The translations under genes were made by a program, and so were the position numbers. From contig CAZIYV010000041.1 in the NCBI GenBank assembly GCA_964543575.1, positions 1 to 24,017 on the forward strand: a stretch of DNA of 24,017 nt. The letters run 5' to 3'. A model generated the notes under the pieces. It was given only the letters and a program-made list of their open reading frames with translations. It was not told the DNA's origin and ran no database searches. Position 1 is the stretch's first letter, and every line of letters starts with the position of its first letter. This document shows positions 16,546 through 22,472 of this stretch, piece by piece. Source of the stretch: Pelotomaculum_B sp964543575. GTDB lineage: Bacteria > Bacillota > Desulfotomaculia > Desulfotomaculales > Pelotomaculaceae.

Positions 16546-16564
16546 GGTGCGAATTCATTCGCAC
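16546..16564. repeat. Short palindromic repeat after pilC
   Basis: GTGCGAAT-TC-ATTCGCAC (16547-16564) is a perfect inverted repeat with eight-base arms and a two-base loop, eight bases after the pilC stop. It resembles the palindromic modules of the larger repeat at 20621-20760 (AGGTTCGATTTCAATCGAAC), including the AGGT before the stem and the TC loop. No T-run follows. Confidence 0.6.
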
Positions 16565-16570
16565 AAAATG

Positions 16571-16598
16571 TTGAGAATTTTACTGGCACATACATAAA
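16571..16598 (+). promoter_or_regulatory. Possible promoter of the riboswitch-pilin transcript
   Basis: TTGAGA (16571-16576) matches five of six bases of the -35 consensus. A poor -10 (CATAAA, 16593-16598) follows after 16 bases. The position is right: transcription would start just before the riboswitch aptamer. The weak -10 keeps confidence low. Confidence 0.3.
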
Positions 16599-16617
16599 GA
16601 TACCTTAAAACTTCAAA

Positions 16618-16715
16618 GTGTTTTCCGAAAGGGCTAACTCTTCGAAAGGAGAGGGCGCAAAGCTGCGGGCCTACGGCGGGTCAAACCGCTAGGGCAGCCG
16701 GGTTGCCGAAAAAAC
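16618..16715 (+). promoter_or_regulatory. Cyclic di-GMP-I (GEMM-I) riboswitch aptamer
   Basis: The sequence carries the hallmarks of the c-di-GMP class I aptamer. P2 is a stem capped by a GAAA tetraloop (TTCGAAAGGA, 16641-16650), followed by GGCGCAAAGC (16654-16663). The tetraloop-receptor strand is GGGCCTACGG (16667-16676), and the P3 return strand is AGGGCAGCCGGGTTGCC (16691-16707). A U-rich 5' flank (16620-16625) can pair with the A-rich 3' flank (16708-16714) to close P1. An intrinsic terminator follows directly and the major pilin gene lies about 120 bases beyond it. Control of type IV pilin genes by this riboswitch class is known in Clostridioides difficile. Confidence 0.9.
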
Positions 16716-16724
16716 TCTGTTTTC

Positions 16725-16760
16725 CGAGCCCTTTTAACAGAAAAGAGGCTCGTTTTTTTT
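16725..16760 (+). terminator. Riboswitch expression-platform terminator
   Basis: CGAGCC (16725-16730) pairs with GGCTCG (16747-16752). The stem continues as CTTTT with AAAAG across one bulged A, and the loop is five bases. Eight T's follow (16753-16760). It lies ten bases after the c-di-GMP aptamer and before the pilin gene. The aptamer segment AAAGGGCT (16628-16635) is perfectly complementary to AGCCCTTT (16727-16734) in the terminator's left arm, so the two could compete. Confidence 0.88.
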
Positions 16761-16878
16761 CAGGACCAGTAAATTTGTACTTTTGACAGGTAGAGGAAGG
16801 TGATGATTAAAGGTTAGGTAATGCAAAGTTTTATAAAAGAATAAAAGTTATTCCTATTTAAACAAAGGAGGAGAAAAA

Positions 16879-17421
16879 ATGTTCAAAAAGCTTTTGCGTA
16901 AAGAGGAAGGCTTTACCATGGTTGAGATGATGGTCGTGCTGATCATCGTGGCCGTGCTTATTGCCGGAGGTATAAGGTTTTACCTGGGTTATATTGAAAA
17001 CTCCAGGGTGACCAAAGCCAAAGCCCAAATCACCACCATGCAGGCGTCACTGGATTCTTATTACGCGGAAAACGGCGCATATCCTTTTGGTGCTACAGAG
17101 GCTATTCTAACAAGTGAAATGTTGAATGCCGGTTTGGTTGTAACAGGAACACCCGCCGCTGTCACAGCAGTAGCAGGACAAAGAGTCCTTGAAGCAGCCG
17201 GGACTGCCGGTGCGGACGGTACTCTTAATATGGCAGATCCCTGGGGCACTGCAACAGTTCAGTTTTACAGGTATCACTCAACCGACGGCACAGAATACTA
17301 TATCAGAACCGGGGAGAATACTGTGCAAGGTCAAGATGGCGCTATTACAGCAGTATTTGGCAATGGCAGCGCCGGGTCCTCTAATTCACTCCCATCAATC
17401 GGCTTACCACAAGAACCATAG
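16879..17421 (+). CDS. pilA: Major type IV pilin (PilA / GspG-like)
   Basis: This 180-residue prepilin has a short basic leader ending at G11, then FTMVEMMVVLIIVAVLIAGG with Glu at +5. PilD-like cleavage would give a mature protein of about 169 residues. The following helix and LDSYYAENGAYP resemble the GspG/PilA family. The C-terminal part is Ala/Gly/Ser/Thr-rich and no Cys pair is visible. A strong AAAGGAGGAG ribosome site precedes the ATG. It is the first gene behind the c-di-GMP riboswitch and has the best ribosome site in the cluster, which is why I take it as the major subunit. That role is inferred. Confidence 0.88.
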   Translation: MFKKLLRKEEGFTMVEMMVVLIIVAVLIAGGIRFYLGYIENSRVTKAKAQITTMQASLDSYYAENGAYPFGATEAILTSEMLNAGLVVTGTPAAVTAVAGQRVLEAAGTAGADGTLNMADPWGTATVQFYRYHSTDGTEYYIRTGENTVQGQDGAITAVFGNGSAGSSNSLPSIGLPQEP

Positions 17422-17450
17422 AAACAAATTCTGTTTAGAGCCTGTTAGTA

Positions 17451-17484
17451 CAGGGAGGAATGGACTGCTGTCCCTTCCTCCCTG
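17451..17484. promoter_or_regulatory. Hairpin after the pilin gene
   Basis: CAGGGAGGAA (17451-17460) and TTCCTCCCTG (17475-17484) form a perfect ten-pair stem with a 14-base loop, 30 bases after the pilA stop. No T-run follows, so it looks more like an mRNA-stabilising or processing element than a terminator. It could make pilin mRNA more abundant than the downstream minor-pilin message. The rest of the 236-base gap before the next gene shows nothing else clear. Confidence 0.5.
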
Positions 17485-17657
17485 CAATATATCACTTTGA
17501 GTTTAAAAGCATATTGCTTCCTTTTGTTAAGGAATGCAGGATATGAACCGTTTTAGATCAAGGGTGGTTTTTAATTTATCTGTGAACTTCTCGCTTGCCT
17601 CATGGTAAAGTAAAGCTCAAAGTAAATTTGTCAACTACCTGTGAGGAGACGGGCTTT

Positions 17658-19095
17658 ATGTGCATTAATAACCAGAAAGGTTTTGCCCTGCCTCTTGCTC
17701 TTATAATCATGGTTTTTTTTGTCATGCTGAGCGGAGCGCTTGTTCAATACAGTCTTTCTGAAAATAAGATGTCCACCACGGACATGAAAAAAATTCAGGC
17801 TCACTATATAGCGCAGTCAGGGGCTGAGGCTGTTGCTTCATATATTATTAGCAATCCGCAAAGCGCGAAAAATCTAATTAACAAAACCACCGATCCGAGG
17901 GTCAGTCTGGGCGAGGGAACATTTGAAGCTACCGTGACAGGTACGGTGGACGGACCTCTGACCATCTCTTCCACGGGCTATGTGAATACCTATTCCCCGA
18001 CTCGCGAGATAACAGAAACAGTGAGCCTGTCCATGGTTCCTCAGTACACAAGCAGCGGATCATTCCCGGAGGCTATTTTCAGCAACCTGGGTTTTAATAT
18101 GGATAACGGTACCATCAGCGGAGACATAGCCACCAACTCCAACCAGGCGCAATGCCTGTATCTGACCGGCTATCCGCATGTTTATGGTGACCTGTTTATC
18201 GGGCCCGGGGGTGACCCGGCTGGCGCGGTGCACATTCCGTGGGGCTCACAAAGCACTTTTTTAACTGGCTCAGTTTCAAACCTTAGCGAGGAGAGGACCT
18301 ACGGACTGCCGGCCTTTCCCGTTTTTCCCGACCTGCCTGCGCCAGAAGAAGGAGGCCCTGTATCAAACGGGGTACTGACGGTGGGCAACTGGCCTTATCA
18401 AGACGTTACTATAAGCGCGGGCGCTCACTATACAAGCATCAACATTGTAAGCAACTTCACGCTGACCATTGATGTGGGCAGCGGCGAAAGTGTGCTCAGG
18501 GTTGATAACCTTAATATAGAGTCAGGGTTCATCAACCTGGTGGGAACTGGCAGTCTGAAACTATATGTGGGCAGCAGCTTTATCTTAACTTCAGGCAGCA
18601 AGGTTAATCAAAACGGCAGCACTAACAGCCTCACCATGTATTACAAGGGTATCGGCGCCGTAAACCCCAGTGGGGATACCAAGTTCAACGGGCTGGTATA
18701 CGTGGAGACGGCGGATGTTAATATCACTAACAGCGGCGGCATCACCGGTCATATTATCACCGGGGGAGGCGCAGTAAACGTTTCGGGAGACGCTTCCGCC
18801 AATGTACGAGTCCTCTACGCCCCGCACGCGACGGTCAGTTTCAGCGGCAGTGGGCATTTAAAGGGCGCGATTATATGCAATAATTTTTATATGTCCGGCG
18901 GCAGCTATGTGACTTACGATGATTCGAACAACGATACTTTCCCCTATAGTGTTGGGGGAGGGGAATTTCCGAACCCCTACGAAAAAGGAAAAATTCGGGG
19001 CAGATTTTATTTAAAGTCAGGCAGTGATTCAGGTNNNNNNNNNNGGGGGAGGGGATGTCCTGAGCGCCTACCAGAAAGGTATATGGCAGTCGTAG
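17658..19095 (+). CDS. PilX-like pilus assembly protein, interrupted by an assembly gap
   Basis: About 462 residues precede the gap. The N-terminus QKGFALPLALIIMVFFVMLSG is a pilin-like membrane helix, followed by AQSGAEAVASYI, typical of PilX_N proteins. Position +5 after the Gly is Leu, not Glu. The large remainder is Gly/Ser/Asn-rich with many short predicted beta-strands, as in surface-exposed DUF7305-like pilus proteins. The ATG at 17658 is chosen because GTGAGGAG lies nine bases upstream. A further in-frame 21 codons upstream have no ribosome site. Ten N's at 19035-19044 break the gene. After the gap, the frame GGGDVLSAYQKGIWQS ending at TAG 19093-19095 looks like the real C-terminus. 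It implies that the true gap size is not ten. Confidence 0.75.
19035..19044. other. Assembly gap (10 N's)
   Basis: A run of ten undetermined bases lies near the 3' end of the PilX-like gene. The coding frame before and after it agrees only if the true length differs from ten, so the run is probably a placeholder. The right flank (GGGGGAGGGG) repeats a sequence at about 18954-18963, which may explain the assembly break. Confidence 0.95.
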
Positions 19096-19143
19096 CGTTA
19101 AAGGAATATTTATGTTGAAAATTCCTATTGTGAGGTTAAACCC

Positions 19144-20040
19144 TTGAAATACCGGAAAAAGCTCCCGGCAGCATGCAAACACATCAAGAAAGCGTTATCC
19201 GGCGTGGCGGGTTTGTCCTTGCTGGAGACTATTATCGCGCTGTCCGTCATGGCTTTTATAGTAATATCATTTTCCCTCGTTTTTGCAAATAACTATAAGA
19301 GCATCAACAGCTCCGGACAAAAAAGCGCAACCAACTATAGTGACCAGAGTTCCATGGAAAACAATATAGCCCAGGGCAGCACCGGCACTTCAGACAGCAT
19401 GACCATAACCTTAAAGGAGTCTGATGGCAGCAACCCGGTGCAGATAAGCTTAACCGGGCTGAGAGCCACTGCAGGAAACCTGACTTCTTTTTTACCCGCG
19501 AGTGCGGTCAACTCCATAGCTGTAACCGGGGTAGGCCTTGCCCCCGGCACGCTCAGCCTGCTTGAGGGGGGGAGCGCCGGCAGCCTGACCGCAACCGTAT
19601 CACCCAGCAGCGCCACAAACAAGAATGTCACCTGGACCAGCAGTGATACACAAGTCGCCACCGTTACCGGCAGCGGTCAAACAGCTGCTGTGGCGCCGGT
19701 GTCCGCGGGTTCAGCGGTTATAACAGTGACCACCGTGGACGGTGGCTATACTGGCACTTGCGAAGTAACCGTAAATGAGAGTGTGCACGTTACAGGCGTT
19801 ACCGTCAGCCCGACGTCGAAATCTATCAAAAAGAAAAAAACTACAACGTTAACAGCTACCGTTCTGCCGGCAAACGCCGCCAACAAGAGCGTCACCTGGA
19901 GCAGCGATAACCCCAATATAGCCACGGTGGACGAAAACGGTGTTGTGACTGCCAAAAATACGCCTGGTTCCTGTACCATAACCGTTACAACCGTGGACGG
20001 CGGCTATACTGCAAACTGCAGCATTACGGTTCAAAATTAG
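19144..20040 (+). CDS. Prepilin with two Ig-like (BIG_2) domains
   Basis: This 298-residue protein starts with a long basic leader (1-23) ending in VAG, then LSLLETIIALSVMAFIVISF with Glu at +5 (E28). It is therefore a canonical type IV prepilin N-terminus. A short linker domain (50-120) follows. Two bacterial Ig-like group 2 repeats come next, at about 123-211 and 215-297. They share signatures such as VTWTSSD/VTWSSDN, ATV and ITVTTVDGGYT. BIG_2 domains are common in adhesins and cell-surface proteins, so this is probably a minor or tip pilin presenting an adhesive module. The TTG start follows GTGAGG. An alternative role as a pseudopilin-like secreted factor cannot be excluded. Confidence 0.82.
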   Translation: MKYRKKLPAACKHIKKALSGVAGLSLLETIIALSVMAFIVISFSLVFANNYKSINSSGQKSATNYSDQSSMENNIAQGSTGTSDSMTITLKESDGSNPVQISLTGLRATAGNLTSFLPASAVNSIAVTGVGLAPGTLSLLEGGSAGSLTATVSPSSATNKNVTWTSSDTQVATVTGSGQTAAVAPVSAGSAVITVTTVDGGYTGTCEVTVNESVHVTGVTVSPTSKSIKKKKTTTLTATVLPANAANKSVTWSSDNPNIATVDENGVVTAKNTPGSCTITVTTVDGGYTANCSITVQN

Positions 20041-20063
20041 TTCCGCAATAAGGTGTGTCTTAC

Positions 20064-20564
20064 ATGAAATCAGACCAGCGAGGAATAACCCTGCTTGAAA
20101 CAATAATTGCCATGGGTATTATGAGTTTTGCCATGGTCCTGTTTTACATTCTTTATGTTACAGGGGCGCAATCTGTTGCGAAAGGAGAGAAACGTTTCAG
20201 TGTGCAGCAAAACACACGTTATGTTGCCGGCATCATTACCAGAGAAGTCCGCCATGCTATCAGTGTCGGCACTTCCACGCCGCCGGCAACGGTTTATTAT
20301 ACTATTAGACGGGACACCTCCAGCAACTGCCTGATTATCGACACTTATGACAATGGCAGCACAACCAGCAGGGTAGTGGGGAAATACATCGACAACCTTT
20401 CTTTCAGTAAGGTGGATATCAGCGGCAAACCCGGTTTAAGCTTTACGGTATATGGCAACGATGGCTCCTTTGATTCGGATTACGACATTACCAGCCAGGT
20501 ATTGCTGATGAATATAAGAAGCTTGAGTTCCTTTAGTGGCGATACAATATACTACACCAAATAA
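20064..20564 (+). CDS. PilW/GspJ-like minor prepilin
   Basis: This 166-residue prepilin has leader MKSDQRG and then ITLLETIIAMGIMSFAMVLFYILY with Glu at +5. The text after the helix (QQNTRYVAGIITREVRHAISV) is typical of PilW/GspJ-type minor pilins, which help initiate pilus assembly. The ATG at 20064 lies nine bases after AAGGTG. A GTG nine bases earlier would overlap that site. It follows the Ig-domain pilin by 23 bases and ends the first minor-pilin block. Confidence 0.85.
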   Translation: MKSDQRGITLLETIIAMGIMSFAMVLFYILYVTGAQSVAKGEKRFSVQQNTRYVAGIITREVRHAISVGTSTPPATVYYTIRRDTSSNCLIIDTYDNGSTTSRVVGKYIDNLSFSKVDISGKPGLSFTVYGNDGSFDSDYDITSQVLLMNIRSLSSFSGDTIYYTK

Positions 20565-20620
20565 TTTGCGCTAATATTTCATGCAACAGGAGCGGCGCCA
20601 GTAAAAAATGAAAATCAGCG

Positions 20621-20760
20621 ATGTAGGTTCGATTTCAATCGAACACGGCGCGTAAGCGCCCAACTTGTTTGAGGCACCTGGGGACATTCCTCGTCAACAA
20701 AGGAATACCTGAAACAGAGGTGTGTCCCCATTCCTCTGACGACTAAAGTCGCACCTACAT
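20621..20760. repeat. REP-like multi-hairpin palindromic element
   Basis: About 140 bases are bounded by the inverted repeat ATGTAGGT (20621-20628) and ACCTACAT (20753-20760). Inside are GTTCGATT-TC-AATCGAAC, GGCGC-GTAA-GCGCC, a long-range TGGGGACA/TGTCCCCA pair with repeated ATTCCTC, and CGAC-TAAA-GTCG. The layout resembles non-autonomous REP/REPIN-type elements mobilised by Y1 (IS200-like, RAYT) transposases. A structured non-coding RNA is the alternative. No reading frame is preserved in it. It lies between the two minor-pilin blocks. Confidence 0.65.
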
Positions 20761-20798
20761 ATATAAGCACCCCGGAATGTTTTTTTCAGGATAGTCTG

Positions 20799-20829
20799 AC
20801 CGCAGGAATTTCTGCGGTTTTGTTGTTTT
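20799..20829 (+). terminator. Intrinsic terminator after the first minor-pilin block
   Basis: ACCGCAG (20799-20805) pairs with CTGCGGT (20812-20818) around a six-base loop, followed by the T-rich tract TTTGTTGTTTT. It would end the transcript that starts upstream at pilA and separate it from the second block. Confidence 0.7.
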
Positions 20830-20893
20830 AGGGGCGCGCCTGGAAAAGACATTTGTAGTAAATTATTGAAATATTTTCAGTAAAAAGAAGGAT

Positions 20894-20922
20894 TATTACC
20901 ATTATTTGATGTAATATATAAT
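20894..20922 (+). promoter_or_regulatory. Candidate promoter of the second minor-pilin block
   Basis: A perfect TATAAT lies at 20917-20922 in an AT-rich stretch, directly after a terminator and 33 bases before the preferred start of the next gene. The -35 at 17-base spacing (TATTAC) is poor, so activity may need help or rely on the -10 alone. Confidence 0.35.
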
Positions 20923-20954
20923 AATACTCAAATATGTCTATTTCGAGGGTGTAT

Positions 20955-21413
20955 ATGGAACCCTTCAAAGTTGTTATTAGCTGTAGTGGATATACCCTGG
21001 CAGAGGTGGTTGTGGTCCTCTCCATTACCGTTATTTTTTTGGGCTTCACGCTTGGGTTTCCCGGCGCCAACAGGCAGAAACTGGATGCTGCCGCTGCCGT
21101 TGTGGCAGAGGATATCCGCCTGGCTCAGCAGTTAAATATGAATCAGGACGCGGTATATACTGTTTTGTTCGACTGTCAGAATGATCTTTACTATATCCAA
21201 AAAGGTGTTGGCTCATATAAAAAAGTTCAGCTGCCACATTGCATAGATCTGGTTTTTACCAATTTTGACAGCAATAAGTTAAGATTCAATACCAAGGGCA
21301 ATCCTAAAAGTGGCGGTCATTTAAGCCTGCGGGATAAAAACGGGAGTTTCCGGTACGTGATCGTAGCTTCGCTAACAGGGCGGGTAAGGACTGACAAAAT
21401 ACCGCCATCATAA
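20955..21413 (+). CDS. GspH/FimT-like minor prepilin
   Basis: This 152-residue prepilin has leader MEPFKVVISCSG followed by YTLAEVVVVLSITVIFLGFTLG with Glu at +5. The C-terminal pattern GHLSLRDKNGSFRYVIVASLTGRVRT matches GspH/FimT pseudopilins, which act near the pilus tip. The ATG at 20955 is preferred: GAGGGTG lies just upstream and the putative TATAAT would give a leader of normal length. The in-frame ATG at 20934 would sit almost on the transcription start and has no ribosome site. It opens the second minor-pilin block. Confidence 0.82.
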   Translation: MEPFKVVISCSGYTLAEVVVVLSITVIFLGFTLGFPGANRQKLDAAAAVVAEDIRLAQQLNMNQDAVYTVLFDCQNDLYYIQKGVGSYKKVQLPHCIDLVFTNFDSNKLRFNTKGNPKSGGHLSLRDKNGSFRYVIVASLTGRVRTDKIPPS

Positions 21414-21429
21414 ATTTTAGAGCGAGTTG

Positions 21430-22002
21430 ATGCTTATCAACCTTGGAAACCAGAAGGGCATGAGCTTAATTGAATTGCTCACGAGTCTTATGATCATCGG
21501 AATGGTTATTTTCCCTGTGCTGAACCTTTTTCGCCACAGCGGCATAATGACCGCCTTGGGTCGTCAGGAAGTCACTGCTTTAAACTTTGCCCAGGAGATA
21601 ATTGAAGGTGTAAAAAGTGTTAATGACAACCATAGCGGTTTGGTCCAGGGTGTTGAAGAGGAAATAATTATATTAGAAGACAGGACCAGCAGCGAGGATG
21701 ACGCTTATAATAACCATTTCATCGTCATTACCGGTGGCAGCGGTTCCGGCCAGGTTAGAACTATTAACGGTTATGACGGCGGCAGTCATACCGCGACTGT
21801 GGATCAGTCCTGGACTACGCCGCTTCCGGTAATCAATGAATCTACTTATTTGCTCTTGGAGGGCTTTGATCAAAGGTTTGATTTCAAAATCAGCCTGGCG
21901 CCCGGCGCCATTAACCTCAAGACGGTGCGGGCAACAGTCTATTACCAGGTCAATGACCAGTTAAAAGAAATCTCCTTAACAACAGAAAAGTTAATGAGGT
22001 GA
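21430..22002 (+). CDS. PilV-like minor prepilin with a phage-type motif
   Basis: This 190-residue prepilin has leader MLINLGNQKG followed by MSLIELLTSLMIIGMVIFPVLNLF with Glu at +5. The ALNFAQEIIEGVKS segment is typical of PilV/GspI-like minor pilins. Residues of about 97-140 (GGSGSGQVRTINGYDGG, then TATVDQSWTTPLP) resemble a beta-motif seen in phage structural proteins (GxGQxRxIxxY...ATVDxxWxxxP). The start may be ATG 21430 or the TTG just before it; the ribosome site (GAGCGAG) is weak. It overlaps the next gene at its stop codon, so the block is co-transcribed. Confidence 0.82.
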   Translation: MLINLGNQKGMSLIELLTSLMIIGMVIFPVLNLFRHSGIMTALGRQEVTALNFAQEIIEGVKSVNDNHSGLVQGVEEEIIILEDRTSSEDDAYNNHFIVITGGSGSGQVRTINGYDGGSHTATVDQSWTTPLPVINESTYLLLEGFDQRFDFKISLAPGAINLKTVRATVYYQVNDQLKEISLTTEKLMR

Positions 22003-22007
22003 GTGTA

Positions 22008-22472
22008 GTGTCAGGCAGAGAAGGTTTCACCCTGGTTGAAACCATAATATCCATGACCATTTTCTGCTTCATTTTTTCCGCTGTCTTGTTTCTTCAGAGC
22101 AACGGCTTCGCTTTCTATGTCAAAGTCAACAACAAAGTGGAAGTTGAGGAAAACCTGCGCATTGCGCTGGTCAGGATGAGCAGGAATATCAGAGAGGCTA
22201 ATAGTATTTGCTCTGTCGCGGACAACCCGCCCAAAATAGCAATCACGCCTGCGGCCGGAAATGATGTTTATGGTTACAGGTACGACGCGTCCGGCCGGGA
22301 AATTGAAGAGAGTATAGGAGGCGTCTATTTGCCCATAGCCAGCCATATCACTTTTTTAGAATTAAAATATGCGCCGGATGACAGAACTGTATCGATAAAG
22401 GTAAAGGGTGAAAAAGAAAACAGCGGTGTTATTGAAATGAGCACTAAAGTGCAGCTGAGAGTGACAGGTTAA
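22008..22472 (+). CDS. PilW-like minor prepilin
   Basis: This 154-residue prepilin has leader MSGREG, then FTLVETIISMTIFCFIFSAVLFL with Glu at +5. VEENLRIALVRMSRNIREANSI after the helix is the characteristic PilW/PulJ segment. The GTG at 22008 lies five bases after GAGGTGA, a good ribosome site. A GTG at 21999 overlapping the previous stop (GTGA) would add three residues and is a fair alternative. The stop overlaps the next start by one base. Confidence 0.83.
   Translation: MSGREGFTLVETIISMTIFCFIFSAVLFLQSNGFAFYVKVNNKVEVEENLRIALVRMSRNIREANSICSVADNPPKIAITPAAGNDVYGYRYDASGREIEESIGGVYLPIASHITFLELKYAPDDRTVSIKVKGEKENSGVIEMSTKVQLRVTG

Noticed and set aside
16803..16820. Tiny reading frame (ATG ATT AAA GGT TAG) with a good ribosome site between the riboswitch terminator and pilA
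   Set aside because: Four codons only, with no attenuator structure visible after it. Probably chance in an A/G-rich leader.
20621..20760. Reading the multi-hairpin element as a CRISPR array or riboswitch
   Set aside because: No regular repeat-spacer pattern and no match to a riboswitch consensus I know. Nested palindromes with terminal inverted repeats fit a REP-like element better.
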